Shown here in pieces: positions 52,869 to 62,208 of a DNA stretch of 64,000 nucleotides. The stretch is from Gracilimonas sp. (GTDB lineage: Bacteria > Bacteroidota > Rhodothermia > Balneolales > Balneolaceae), in NCBI RefSeq assembly GCF_014762685.1, contig NZ_JABURM010000005.1, forward strand, positions 434,001 to 498,000, written 5' to 3'. The position numbers and the translations under genes were made by a program. The notes beneath the pieces are model-generated. The model did no database searches. It saw only the letters and a list, made by a program, of their open reading frames with translations, and was not told where the DNA came from. How positions within the stretch are numbered: position 1 is the stretch's first letter; each line of letters starts with the position of its first letter.

Positions 52869-55613
52869 ATGTCCAATAAATCTTACAGACATACCTCTGA
52901 TAAAAGAGCCCATATTCCATCTAAAGAAGAAGCTGGATATGAAAAATCAAACAACAAAGTTCGGGAAGCTGGGGAGAGATACCGTTTACCAGTAAATCCT
53001 ATTTTACATCGTGGGCAGGACCCTGAATTATTTTGGATGGATAAGTATAAGCACGATGAAAAGATCAGGGAATTGCTTGATAAACTAGCTGAGTCTAAAG
53101 CTGATCCTGAAACAAAGGCATTGGTTGATGAATTAAGAACGGCATTAACAAACCCACCTGATGAAGCATGGGAAGAGATGCTGGATATTGATATCCGTTC
53201 ACTCTATAGAACTGAACATATTGCTCCAGAATTACTAATTGAAGGGCTCGCCAAGCTGGTAAAAAATGAAAGGGACCAGGGAGATTTATTTCAGCCAAAT
53301 GAGCTATTTGGTAATTCTCTTGAAAAGGATGAATTGAGTAAAGTTAGTGATTATTACACACATAGTGATGGTTGGAGTAACCGAATGATTCTTGGGGATA
53401 GTCTAAGGGTTATGACCAGTTTATTGGAAAGAGAGGGGATGGCTGGGCAAGTACAAATGATCTACATAGATCCTCCTTATGGGATCAAGTACAATAGTAA
53501 TTGGCAAATGAAAATAAATGATAGAACAGTAAAGGATGGTAAGGATGAACATATAACTGAAGAACCTGAACAAGTAAAAGCTTATAGAGATACTTGGGAG
53601 AAAGGAATTCACTCTTACCTAAGTTATTTACGAAAAAGATTGAATGTTGCGAAGGAGTTATTAAAAACCTCAGGTTCCTGTTTTGTACAAATAAGCGACG
53701 AAAATGTTCATCTAGTGCGAAATTTAATGGATGAAGTTTTTGGAAGTGAAAACTTTATTAGGCTGATATTCTATAAAACAACATCAGGGTTAGGGCAAAA
53801 CTTATTAGATAAATGTGGTGATTATTTAGTCTGGTACGCAAAAGATATCAATGAAGTTAAATACAGAGAGCTTTTTAAAGATAAAAAGATTGAGTCCGTA
53901 AAAGATAGCTATGGATATGTAGAAGAAGATGGAAAGGTTCAAACTGTCCATCAATGGGAAAAAAAGAATGGGATAGAGTTAACTGATGATACAATTTCTA
54001 AGAAGGGTAAATTACTAAAGTATGCAGATCTGAAAAGTCAGTCAGGAAGTGGGGGTGAAATAGAGATTGAAGGAAAAAAATTTGTAACGAATAGCGGTAG
54101 CTGGAAAACAAACCAAAGTGGTATTAATAACTTAATTAAGGAAAATAGAATTTACCTTTCTGGAAAAGTACCTAATTATAAGCGTTATCATAGCGACTTT
54201 CCTGTTATGTCTTTAACTAATATGTGGGATGACACAATTTCTGGTGGGGATTATAAAAGGTTTGTTGTTCAGACTACGAACCAAATTATACAAAGATGTC
54301 TACTCATGACAACTGATCCTGGCGACTTAGTTTTAGATCCAACCTGTGGTAGTGGAACTTCAGCACATGTAGCAGAAGAATGGGGTAGAAGGTGGATAAC
54401 AATTGATACCTCAAGAATAGCATTAAATATTGCTAAAATTAGATTGATGAGTAGTACATTTCCTTATTTCTACCTCCAATCAGAAGTAAATGTAGAGCGA
54501 ACTCAAAATGAAAGTAATGAGATCAATAAAAAGATAACCTATAAAAATAAGAGTGAGCAATTAAGTGATACTAAACAAGGGTTTGTTTACAGAGAAGTAC
54601 CACACATAACTCTTAGACAAATTGCTAATAATCTAGAGCCAGAGACTGAAATATTATATGATAAGCCATTTGTGGACAAAAATAGAATGCGTGTTTCAGG
54701 TCCATTCACTGTGGAAACACTGCAAAATTTAAACCCTGTTAGTCCATCTGAAATTGAAGCTGAAACTCGTGATGATGAAGAGGCTCAGAAGTTTGAAGAG
54801 ATGGTGTATCAACATCTTCAATCAGCTGGCATAAAGAATGGAATCAAACAAGAGCAGGCAGTATTTACATCTGTAACAGGACTTAGTAACCGAGCTCTCC
54901 ATGCAGAGGGATATTATAACACTGGAGATGGGGAGCGTAAAACCTATTTCCATATTGGTCCTAAGTTTGGAACAGTAAGTAATGAGTCAGTTAACGAAGC
55001 CATTAAAGAATGCCGAGCTAAAGGAGATGGTGATTGGTTAGTTATTTTAGGTTTCAGCTTCGAAAGTGAAATTGAAAACCAAAGCGTAACCACAAGTTTA
55101 GGTAGTTTTGAGGTTACTAAAGTCCGCATGGCAGATGATCTACTTCAGGATGGACTTCTCAAGAAGGATAAAAAAGCGGCATCCTTTGTCACCATTGGTG
55201 AACCAGATATTGAAGTTCACAAAAATGAAGATGGTACAGTACAATTAGAAGTGCAGGGCATTGATATCTATGATCCCATCAAAAATCAGATCAAGCCCCG
55301 TAATGCCAAGGATATTGCCTACTGGTCAGTGGATGATGAATATGATGGCAGTAATTTTGTAGTCCGTCAGATCTTCTTCAGTGGAGGTAGCAAAGACGAG
55401 TTTAAAGACATCAAAAAAGATCTCAAAGATCAGGAAAAGTATGCTACCAAAAAGGCAGTAGAACACACCCTAAGAATCGAAATAGATGATGAAGCCTTTG
55501 ACAGGTTATACGGCTTAAAATCGCATCCAATTGAGTATAAAGAGGGTAAAAAGGTGGCAGTAAGGGTGGTAAGCCAGTTTGGGGAAGAGACTACTAAGGT
55601 TATCACATTATAA
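52869..55613 (+). CDS. Type III-like DNA N6-adenine methyltransferase (Mod)
   Basis: The 914-residue protein has DPPY at 201-204 before DPTCGSGT at 490-497, the motif order of the beta class of N6-adenine methylases. A 160-residue N-terminal helical region precedes the core and a 370-residue C-terminal region follows it. The target-recognition part probably lies between the two motifs (about 250-470). It methylates the island's recognition site and protects host DNA. It is translated 6 nt after Res and 14 nt before the OLD-like nuclease, which suggests a three-gene operon. Confidence 0.92.
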   Translation: MSNKSYRHTSDKRAHIPSKEEAGYEKSNNKVREAGERYRLPVNPILHRGQDPELFWMDKYKHDEKIRELLDKLAESKADPETKALVDELRTALTNPPDEAWEEMLDIDIRSLYRTEHIAPELLIEGLAKLVKNERDQGDLFQPNELFGNSLEKDELSKVSDYYTHSDGWSNRMILGDSLRVMTSLLEREGMAGQVQMIYIDPPYGIKYNSNWQMKINDRTVKDGKDEHITEEPEQVKAYRDTWEKGIHSYLSYLRKRLNVAKELLKTSGSCFVQISDENVHLVRNLMDEVFGSENFIRLIFYKTTSGLGQNLLDKCGDYLVWYAKDINEVKYRELFKDKKIESVKDSYGYVEEDGKVQTVHQWEKKNGIELTDDTISKKGKLLKYADLKSQSGSGGEIEIEGKKFVTNSGSWKTNQSGINNLIKENRIYLSGKVPNYKRYHSDFPVMSLTNMWDDTISGGDYKRFVVQTTNQIIQRCLLMTTDPGDLVLDPTCGSGTSAHVAEEWGRRWITIDTSRIALNIAKIRLMSSTFPYFYLQSEVNVERTQNESNEINKKITYKNKSEQLSDTKQGFVYREVPHITLRQIANNLEPETEILYDKPFVDKNRMRVSGPFTVETLQNLNPVSPSEIEAETRDDEEAQKFEEMVYQHLQSAGIKNGIKQEQAVFTSVTGLSNRALHAEGYYNTGDGERKTYFHIGPKFGTVSNESVNEAIKECRAKGDGDWLVILGFSFESEIENQSVTTSLGSFEVTKVRMADDLLQDGLLKKDKKAASFVTIGEPDIEVHKNEDGTVQLEVQGIDIYDPIKNQIKPRNAKDIAYWSVDDEYDGSNFVVRQIFFSGGSKDEFKDIKKDLKDQEKYATKKAVEHTLRIEIDDEAFDRLYGLKSHPIEYKEGKKVAVRVVSQFGEETTKVITL

Positions 55614-55627
55614 ATAGTTGGTACATT

Positions 55628-57337
55628 TTGAGTGAGTTAAAAAATCGTATAAAATCGGGCATAAGAATAAAAAACTATAAATGCTTTGGAGAAAAGCCTC
55701 AAGGTTTTGATGAGATTAAACCCATAAACATCATTATTGGTAAAAATAACTCAGGAAAATCATCACTATTGGATTTGGTTGATTATGCAACTAAGGAAAA
55801 GATAAATATCCAACCACAAAAATTTCGAGGTAATAAACAATCCCAAATTGAAATAACAATTGAACTCGAAGAGGACCAGATTAAGAAAGCTTTTCCAAAT
55901 AATAAAAGTGGCGGGCAAATTCCTGGAAATCATTATAGTTATGGTAGCAAGTTTATAGGAAAGAAATTTTCATTCGAATTAGATAGGAAAAATAGATTTA
56001 CTTTTCTGATGGGGGAAAGTAGAAAGTCAGTAAAAACTGGGCAAAATTATTGGGATGATTTAGCAGTAAGATTAAGTAGCCCATTAGAGGGTTATTTGTA
56101 TAAAAAAATTTCTTCTGAGCGAGATATATTACCTGAAAGCGATAATATACAATCTCTTAAACTGGAATCGAATGGAAAATATGCAACCAATATTATCCAA
56201 AACTATTTGAATCTTGCGACTTTGAATGCAGATCTGGTTAGGAAAAATTTTTTAGATGCATTAAATAAAATTTTCGCACCAGATATCCATTTTAATGCAA
56301 TCCATTGTCAAAAATTAGATTCGAATAGATGGGAAATATTTTTGGAAGAAAAAGATAAGGGTACTATACAACTTTCAGAATCTGGCAGTGGTTTAAAAAC
56401 AGTAATACTTGCACTTATACACACTGTTTTAACTCCAAAAATTGAAAAGCGACCGTTACAGGACTTTATTTTTGCTTTTGAAGAACTTGAAAATAATCTA
56501 CATCCATCTTTACTTAGGAATTTACTTGTTTACTTAAGAGACATTGCAATTGAAGAACAAGCAATTTTTTTCATAACAACACATTCAAATGTAGTTATTG
56601 ATTTGTTTAGTAAAGATGATTACGCTCAAATTAATCATGTACAACAGGAAAGAAATGAGTCAAAAGTATATTCTGTTTCCTCGTATTATGATAATATTCG
56701 GATTTTGGATGATTTAGATGTCAGAGCTAGTGATTTACTTCAGTCAAATTTGGTGATATGGGTTGAAGGGCCTTCAGATAGAATATATTTAAACAAATGG
56801 ATACGACTTTATTCCAATTCAAGACTACTTGAAGGAGCACATTATCAAATAGTTTTTTATGGTGGTCGGTTACTATCCCATTTAACATTTAAAGAACCCG
56901 ATAGTGATGAAATTGATAACTTGATAAAGTTACTTTCAGTGAACCGAAATGCTGCTATCATAATAGATAGCGATAAAAGAGCTAAGCAAACAAGGCTCAA
57001 TGATACTAAAAAGAGAATAATCGCAGAGTTTAAAAAACATAATGGTTTTGTCTGGGTAACCAAAGGTAAAGAAATTGAAAATTATATCCCTTCCTCTGTC
57101 ATTAATAGAAGCTTGTCAAAGAAGATAAGTTCATCAGTTAAGCAATATGGTGATTTCAGTAATTATTTAAATAAAAGGGAATCTGGATTGGGTAAAAAAT
57201 TTGTGAAGAATAAAGTTAAGTACGCACATCTTTTTGCGGACAATTTTGAAACAAAAGATTTCTCAGGAGTATTAGATCTTAAATTTAAAATCAAGTCGCT
57301 AATCAGCTACATTGAAAACGTTAACAGTTTAAAATAA
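55628..57337 (+). CDS. OLD-family ATPase-TOPRIM nuclease
   Basis: The 569-residue protein has Walker A GKNNSGKSS at 38-46, the ABC-like signature LSESGSGLKT, Walker B FIFAFEELENNLHPS, then a TOPRIM domain with E380 (WVEGPSDRIYL) and D447-S-D449, and KGKEIENYIP as the later acidic motif. This is the OLD/GajA form. The start is TTG 55628 because no ATG is near. No UvrD-like GajB partner is adjacent, so it is not a complete Gabija. It follows Mod by 14 nt and may be a third part of the restriction system. Confidence 0.9.
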   Translation: MSELKNRIKSGIRIKNYKCFGEKPQGFDEIKPINIIIGKNNSGKSSLLDLVDYATKEKINIQPQKFRGNKQSQIEITIELEEDQIKKAFPNNKSGGQIPGNHYSYGSKFIGKKFSFELDRKNRFTFLMGESRKSVKTGQNYWDDLAVRLSSPLEGYLYKKISSERDILPESDNIQSLKLESNGKYATNIIQNYLNLATLNADLVRKNFLDALNKIFAPDIHFNAIHCQKLDSNRWEIFLEEKDKGTIQLSESGSGLKTVILALIHTVLTPKIEKRPLQDFIFAFEELENNLHPSLLRNLLVYLRDIAIEEQAIFFITTHSNVVIDLFSKDDYAQINHVQQERNESKVYSVSSYYDNIRILDDLDVRASDLLQSNLVIWVEGPSDRIYLNKWIRLYSNSRLLEGAHYQIVFYGGRLLSHLTFKEPDSDEIDNLIKLLSVNRNAAIIIDSDKRAKQTRLNDTKKRIIAEFKKHNGFVWVTKGKEIENYIPSSVINRSLSKKISSSVKQYGDFSNYLNKRESGLGKKFVKNKVKYAHLFADNFETKDFSGVLDLKFKIKSLISYIENVNSLK

Positions 57338-57398
57338 TTGACTTAAAAGGGAAGCACTGTTAAGTAACTTAACAATAATTAAATATTCGGGAGTAAGT

Positions 57399-58637
57399 AT
57401 GAAGAAATTTCAATTAATAAAATTAATTCTTTTAGGGGCTGTGTTATCTGTATTTACTGGTTGTGCCACAACTACTCAATTAGAAAAAGCATCACAAAAA
57501 AGAAAGATTGAACCAATAGAGGTGGAAGATTCTGAATCGATATCATTCCACAGAGTGATTTTTAAAGTTCCTCGAGGGAAAAAGTTAGGTAATCACCATG
57601 ACGGTATCGCCAGAGTCAAATACCAAGATTACACTTGGAGATCAGGAGTTTCAATCGGTTCAGATGAATTTAAAATAAGTGCTAATGAAGAACTACTGTA
57701 TTATGGTTACTCAGTTCCAGATGGGGGGGATATGCTGTTTACTAGTGATAATACCGCCAAAGCCAGATATCAGATTGGTGCTGAGATCTTAGATATATCT
57801 TATAATACTTACGCACCTTTGGCAGGAGATTTTTCTGAGGCTTCAGTTAATGTAAGCTGGCAAATTTATGACTCTTTTAACGAAAAAGTTGTGATGCGTT
57901 ATGAAGATACTGGCTATTCAAAAAATCAGAATAATCAATCAGTCATAATTGATGCCTTTATAAACTCTATGTATATGTTGATGTCTCAGGAAGATTTTGT
58001 TTCACTTATAATTGATGAAAATTCGTCAGAACAACCAGTGTTTGAATCAATTCAAATTGCTAACGCAAATAAAGATTTAAGTCTCCCGACTAACATTGAA
58101 CAAATTAATAATTCAGTGGTTACTATTGTTTCAGGATTTACTCATGGTACAGGCTTTTTTATAAACTCCGAAGGATATTTACTAACTGCGGCTCATGTAG
58201 TGTCTGGTTTAGACAAAGTACAAATAAGAACAAATCAAGGATTTGAGTTACCCGCAAGAGTTGTTAGAAAAAGCGAAAACTCCGATGTAGCATTATTAAA
58301 AGTTGATGGCACTGGATTTGAGGGATTATCACTTGGGTTAAATAAACTTAATTCAGGAGTTGATTTATATGCTATAGGTACGCCAATTGATAAATCGCTT
58401 TCAAACACTGTTTCTAAAGGGATATTAAGTTCCTATCGGGATATCAATGGTGTAGAATTTGTGCAAACGGATACCAATTTAAATCCTGGAAATAGTGGTG
58501 GTCCATTACTTAATACTAAAGGCAAAGTCATCGGAATTATTAGTTGGAAATATTCAAGTAGGGCGGGTTATGAAGGCATAGCTTTTTGTGTTTCAATTCC
58601 ACAAGCAGCTGAAACTCTTAGCTTAAACATTAAATAA
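57399..58637 (+). CDS. Lipoprotein with trypsin-like serine protease domain
   Basis: The 412-residue protein has a lipoprotein signal (LGAVLSVFTGCATTT, lipidated C22). Residues about 50-200 form an unfamiliar beta-rich domain. The C-terminal 180 residues form an S1C protease domain without PDZ: His in LLTAAHVV, Asp in SDVALLKV and Ser in NPGNSGGPL. GTGFFINSEGYL is the start of the fold. It is probably periplasmic. CGGGAG lies 4 nt before the ATG. It may process envelope proteins in a defence or stress reply; the link to the defence genes is positional. Confidence 0.88.
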   Translation: MKKFQLIKLILLGAVLSVFTGCATTTQLEKASQKRKIEPIEVEDSESISFHRVIFKVPRGKKLGNHHDGIARVKYQDYTWRSGVSIGSDEFKISANEELLYYGYSVPDGGDMLFTSDNTAKARYQIGAEILDISYNTYAPLAGDFSEASVNVSWQIYDSFNEKVVMRYEDTGYSKNQNNQSVIIDAFINSMYMLMSQEDFVSLIIDENSSEQPVFESIQIANANKDLSLPTNIEQINNSVVTIVSGFTHGTGFFINSEGYLLTAAHVVSGLDKVQIRTNQGFELPARVVRKSENSDVALLKVDGTGFEGLSLGLNKLNSGVDLYAIGTPIDKSLSNTVSKGILSSYRDINGVEFVQTDTNLNPGNSGGPLLNTKGKVIGIISWKYSSRAGYEGIAFCVSIPQAAETLSLNIK

Positions 58638-58646
58638 TCATTGATT

Positions 58647-59066
58647 ATGAAAAAAAGATATTGTTTATGTTTTCTTATAGGATTTTTGTTATTTGTAAAT
58701 AGTACGCATTTACTGGCACAGTTAACGGTAGAAGCAGGTGTAAGTTATCAAATGGAAGATGATGAATTTTCCGATTATTATTGGCGAGAAGTAGATATTG
58801 TGAGTGGTAGTATTTTGAATAGAAATTCAATTTTGAATGAATATTCATTTTCATCTGATTATGTGATAGTTTGGTTTTCACAAAATGAAGCAGCAGTTAT
58901 AGAACTTACATCAGTTAGATTTTCAAGTATCACAAGAAGTGAGATCTCAAAGGATATTTTTAACTTTACGCTAAGACTTAAGGGTGATGATCATAAAGGA
59001 GTCGATAAAAATGGAACTAACTGGAAAATTTGTTTTAATACATTATTGAAAAGTTTTTGTGATTAA
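58647..59066 (+). CDS. Small secreted protein of unknown function
   Basis: The protein is 139 residues from ATG 58647; TTG 58641 would add two residues and is less likely. It has a signal peptide (KKRYCLCFLIGFLLFVNSTH, cut near LLAQ). The mature part is mainly beta-strand with DDEFSDYYWREV and ends LLKSFCD. It begins 9 nt after the protease stop and may be its substrate or inhibitor; this is a guess from spacing. It is the last gene of the island. Confidence 0.6.
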   Translation: MKKRYCLCFLIGFLLFVNSTHLLAQLTVEAGVSYQMEDDEFSDYYWREVDIVSGSILNRNSILNEYSFSSDYVIVWFSQNEAAVIELTSVRFSSITRSEISKDIFNFTLRLKGDDHKGVDKNGTNWKICFNTLLKSFCD

Positions 59067-59076
59067 CATTAAATTC

Positions 59077-59099
59077 AGTTACCAAATAGGATACCAAAT
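59077..59099 (+). other. Candidate integrase arm site, right
   Basis: Matches 30732-30754 at 20 of 23 positions (GTTACCA near its start, ATACCAAAT at its end), same orientation, 65 nt inside attR. Confidence 0.5.
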
Positions 59100-59164
59100 T
59101 TTTAAAAACACCAAAAATGTAGCTTAGTAGGGATTAGAGAAGTACTTTTTATGTGGATGTTGTT

Positions 59165-59179
59165 CCCCGCACCTCCACA
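59165..59179 (+). other. Right attachment site (attR core)
   Basis: TCCCCGCACCTCCAC, identical to 30617-30631, is the displaced ssrA 3' end. Sequence identity stops one base outside the core on each side. Confidence 0.9.
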
Positions 59180-59195
59180 ATACAAAATTTACCTA

Positions 59196-59232
59196 AGCCA
59201 AAGTGCCTTTAAAAGCGCTTTGGCTTTTTTAT
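59196..59232 (+). terminator. Probable original ssrA terminator, now stranded after attR
   Basis: AAGCCAAAGTGC (59196-59207) pairs with GCGCTTTGGCTT (59216-59227), one G-U pair, followed by TTTTT. It lies 16 nt after attR and before any new gene, as expected for the native ssrA terminator. Confidence 0.75.
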
Positions 59233-59368
59233 TTGGGTGAATATTTAATGTTTTGATGACCTATGGGGTGACCATTTAACAATCGATAACATATCCTCTT
59301 ACGTTTGCGCTTATTCAGTTCGGAATAGGTTGTTTTGAAAAAGCGGGTCTTGTTATACTTTGTTAAAT

Positions 59369-59380
59369 GGAGGGGATATG
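59369..59380 (+). promoter_or_regulatory. Ribosome binding site selecting the proline-dehydrogenase start
   Basis: GGAGGGG (59369-59375) lies just before ATG 59378, which is therefore preferred over TTG 59360. Confidence 0.6.
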
Positions 59381-60349
59381 GCCAATTTTTTAGGTGAGGC
59401 TATTTTATTCACTGTAAAGTTTCTTCATTTTATTTTGAAAGTTTTTGGTCATGCAAAGGTGCCAAAACATCAAAGCATAAAATTCAAAATTATAGAAATG
59501 AAATTACCTTTTGTTCTCGCGAAAAAGTTTGTAGCCGGAGAATCTTTTGTTGATGCCAAGCCTAAAGTTGAAAACCTGAATGGAAAAAAAATTAAGATTA
59601 CCCTGGATTTACTGGGGGAAAATGTTGAAGACCGGGATACAGCCGATGCCACTGTCCAAAGTTATATAGATCTGATCAATAGTATAAAAGAGGCTCAATT
59701 AGAAAGTAATATTTCTATCAAGCTTACCATGTTGGGCCTCGACATAGACCAAGGCTATTGTAAAGAGAACTTATTCAAACTCCTGGAAGTTGCCCGCGAT
59801 AATAATCAGTTTGTCCGAATTGATATGGAGGGCTCTGATTACACACAGGTTACCATAGATTTGTTTAAAGAAGCTCATCAGGAATTTGGCAAACATGTTG
59901 GGATTGTAATACAAGCTTACCTGCACAGAAGTAAAAATGATATTATCGAGTTGGCGAAAATCGGGGCAGATGTACGCATTTGTAAAGGTGCGTACAGTGA
60001 ACCCAAAGAAATTGCATTGCAGAACATGGATGCCATTCGGGAAGCCTATAAGAAATATACAAAAATCTTGTTGCAGGAGACTCCTTATCCAAGAATAGCG
60101 ACGCACGATGACAAACTCATAGATTGGATGAAAGCCTATACGAAGGAAAACGGGATTGAAAAAGACCGGTTTGAATTTCAAATGCTTTATGGCCTGAGAC
60201 AGGATACGATGGAAGGATTTGTGAAAGAAGGGTATAACGCCCGGATATATGTTCCCTTTGGAACGATGTGGTTCCCGTATTTTAAAAGAAGGCTCATGGA
60301 GCGAAAAGAAAATATATGGTTTGTGATTTCGACGATGTTTCAAAAGTAA
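59378..60349 (+). CDS. Proline dehydrogenase family protein
   Basis: The protein is 323 residues from ATG 59378, with GGAGGGG just upstream. It is a PRODH TIM barrel: ITLDLLGENVEDRDTAD, ISIKLTMLGLDID, VRIDMEGSDYTQV, IVIQAYLHRS, DVRICKGAYSEP and FEFQMLYGLRQD are the family's core blocks, and the late YVPFGTMWFPYFKRRL matches the FAD/substrate end. It oxidises L-proline to pyrroline-5-carboxylate and passes electrons to quinone. It is a monofunctional form; no P5C dehydrogenase adjoins it. Confidence 0.93.
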   Translation: MANFLGEAILFTVKFLHFILKVFGHAKVPKHQSIKFKIIEMKLPFVLAKKFVAGESFVDAKPKVENLNGKKIKITLDLLGENVEDRDTADATVQSYIDLINSIKEAQLESNISIKLTMLGLDIDQGYCKENLFKLLEVARDNNQFVRIDMEGSDYTQVTIDLFKEAHQEFGKHVGIVIQAYLHRSKNDIIELAKIGADVRICKGAYSEPKEIALQNMDAIREAYKKYTKILLQETPYPRIATHDDKLIDWMKAYTKENGIEKDRFEFQMLYGLRQDTMEGFVKEGYNARIYVPFGTMWFPYFKRRLMERKENIWFVISTMFQK

Positions 60350-60473
60350 CAGAAAAAAATGCTCTTGAGAAGTAATGCCCGGTGTTTCCGGCCAATCGTT
60401 TGAATCAACAATTTTCTTGAACTAATTATTCAATTTATACACTAACCCTTAACCAGAATGAAACAGACTAATT

Positions 60474-61982
60474 ATGAATTCAAACCTTAACACATTTAAC
60501 ATGAAGGCTCTTTTGTCTTTGTTAATGCTATTTATGATTTCTTCAGCAACAGTAGACGCTCAGAAGCGATCTTTGCCGATAGATACAGCTATCGTTTCAA
60601 ATGATGAAGTCACGATTAAAGGACAAAAAGTTCCCTATAAAGTAACAGTAGGCACCCAACCCGTTTATGGGGAAGATGGTGAGGCAGATGCTTCATTATT
60701 CTTTACCTATTATGAACGTACCGATGTCAGCAATAATGAAAACCGGCCGGTTTTTATATCTTTTAACGGCGGACCAGGTGCAGGTTCTCTTTGGATGCAC
60801 TTGGGATATACAGGTCCCAAGCGTCTAAAAATAAGTGATGAAGGATATCCGGTTCAGCCATATGGAGTAGAAGACAATCCACATTCAATTCTTGATGTGG
60901 CAGACATTGTTTTTGTGAATCCTGTAAATACCGGATTCTCACGCATTGTAAATGATGGAGAGCCCGAGCAATTTTTCGGGGTAAATGAAGATTTGGCTTA
61001 CTTAGCTGATTGGATCGATACATTTATTTCGAGGCATGAAAGGTGGAAATCTCCAAAATATTTAATTGGGGAAAGTTATGGTACGCCAAGGGTATCCGGG
61101 TTAGCAGGACAGCTACAAGGCCGCCATTGGATGTTTTTAAATGGCGTTGTACTTGTTTCTCCCACCGGCTTGGGATTAGAGCCTGAAGGCCCATCTCCTC
61201 GTTCCTCAGTGCTGAAGATGCCTTACTATACCGCAGCAGCCTGGTATCATAATCAGCTTACTCCGGATTTACAGAATAAAGATTTAACTGATCTGCTTCC
61301 GGAAGTTGAAGCATTTACGCTCGACGAATTACTTCCTGCGTTAACCAGAGGAGGTTTTGTAGATGCAAATCGAAAGGCAGAATTAGTAAAGAAAGTAGCA
61401 AAGTATGCCGGACTTTCAGAAGAGTTCGTTGAAGATTACAACCTGGCAGTTCCAGCTTCCGCTTTTTGGAAAGAGTTACTGCGAGATGAAGGATTTACCA
61501 TTGGTCGTTTAGATTCCAGGTATAAGGGAATTGATAAAACGGATGGCGGAGACCAGTATGATTATCCGGCTGAATATTCATCATGGAAGCATTCGTTTAC
61601 TCCTGCTATTAATCACTATATACAGGATGTATTAAATTTTAAAACGGATCTTCAATATTATGTTTCCGGGCCTGTACGTCCATGGAACAGGGAAGGAAAT
61701 GAAACCGGAGAAATGCTTCGTCAGGCTATGGCTGAAAATCCAAACCTGAAAGTATTGGTACAGTCTGGTTACTATGATGGTGCTACCGATTATTTTTCCG
61801 CGAAGTACACCATGTGGAACATCGACCCGAGTGGAAAGATGAAAGACCGGTTTAGATTTGAAGGGTACCGAAGCGGTCATATGATGTATTTGAGAACAGA
61901 AGATTTGGAAACTTCTAACGAACATATTCGCGAATTCATCAAAGATTCTTTACCTGAAACAGGGGCTCCTGCTAAATATTAA
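60474..61982 (+). CDS. Secreted S10 family serine carboxypeptidase-like protein
   Basis: The 502-residue protein has a signal peptide best seen from M10 (MKALLSLLMLFMISSATVDA; ATG 60501 is an alternative start). FNGGPGAGSLWMHLGYTGP is the oxyanion/substrate loop of S10, GESYGTPR holds the nucleophile Ser, SGYYDGATDYFSAKY the Asp region and RSGHMMYLR the catalytic His. It should remove C-terminal residues from peptides in the periplasm or outside the cell. It ends in a strong terminator. Confidence 0.92.
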   Translation: MNSNLNTFNMKALLSLLMLFMISSATVDAQKRSLPIDTAIVSNDEVTIKGQKVPYKVTVGTQPVYGEDGEADASLFFTYYERTDVSNNENRPVFISFNGGPGAGSLWMHLGYTGPKRLKISDEGYPVQPYGVEDNPHSILDVADIVFVNPVNTGFSRIVNDGEPEQFFGVNEDLAYLADWIDTFISRHERWKSPKYLIGESYGTPRVSGLAGQLQGRHWMFLNGVVLVSPTGLGLEPEGPSPRSSVLKMPYYTAAAWYHNQLTPDLQNKDLTDLLPEVEAFTLDELLPALTRGGFVDANRKAELVKKVAKYAGLSEEFVEDYNLAVPASAFWKELLRDEGFTIGRLDSRYKGIDKTDGGDQYDYPAEYSSWKHSFTPAINHYIQDVLNFKTDLQYYVSGPVRPWNREGNETGEMLRQAMAENPNLKVLVQSGYYDGATDYFSAKYTMWNIDPSGKMKDRFRFEGYRSGHMMYLRTEDLETSNEHIREFIKDSLPETGAPAKY

Positions 61983-62006
61983 ACCCATTTTAAGGTAAAA
62001 ATGACC

Positions 62007-62041
62007 AAACCACAGCTGTGAATTTCATGGCTGTGGTTTTT
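62007..62041 (+). terminator. Terminator of the S10 peptidase gene
   Basis: AAACCACAGC (62007-62016) pairs with GCTGTGGTTT (62030-62039) and runs into a T-tract. Confidence 0.9.
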
Positions 62042-62208
62042 TTATATCACTAGTTAACAGTCATATGTGTGAAGATGTTGTGAAGCTTGAAAGCGCTTTT
62101 CAATCTTTTACACAGTCTCCTTTGTATTTGCGCTTTTAATAGAAGAAAATAGAGGGACCTAAAATATGGTAATGGATTAGTTAATCAAGAACCAAAAATA
62201 AATATCAA

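Larger units (their letters stand above)
30617..59179. mobile_element. 28.5-kb genomic island integrated in ssrA
   Basis: Bounded by a 15-bp direct repeat whose left copy completes ssrA. A tyrosine recombinase gene lies just inside the left end, and the DNA is clearly more A/T-rich than the flanks. Cargo in order: integrase, excisionase-like HTH, DUF3871, RadC, Gp157, Sak4-like ATPase, XRE regulator, SRAP peptidase, HEPN-like/TraB-like pair, Y-family polymerase, ABC-three-component system, DUF262 remnant, atypical type III-like restriction system, OLD nuclease, secreted protease. There is no relaxase, type IV secretion, capsid or terminase gene, so it is likely a non-autonomous island mobilised by helpers or by capture. 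Confidence 0.92.

Noticed and set aside
49728-55613. Classical EcoP1/EcoP15-type type III system
   Set aside because: Gene order is Res then Mod, and the Res N-terminus and altered C-terminal motif fit the BPTD_3080-like group better.
55628-57337. Complete Gabija system
   Set aside because: The OLD-type ATPase/TOPRIM protein is present, but no UvrD/GajB-like helicase gene adjoins it.
30617-59179. Prophage or conjugative element
   Set aside because: Gp157- and Sak4-like genes hint at phage, but no terminase, portal, capsid, tail or lysis genes are seen. No relaxase, coupling protein or type IV secretion gene is seen either.
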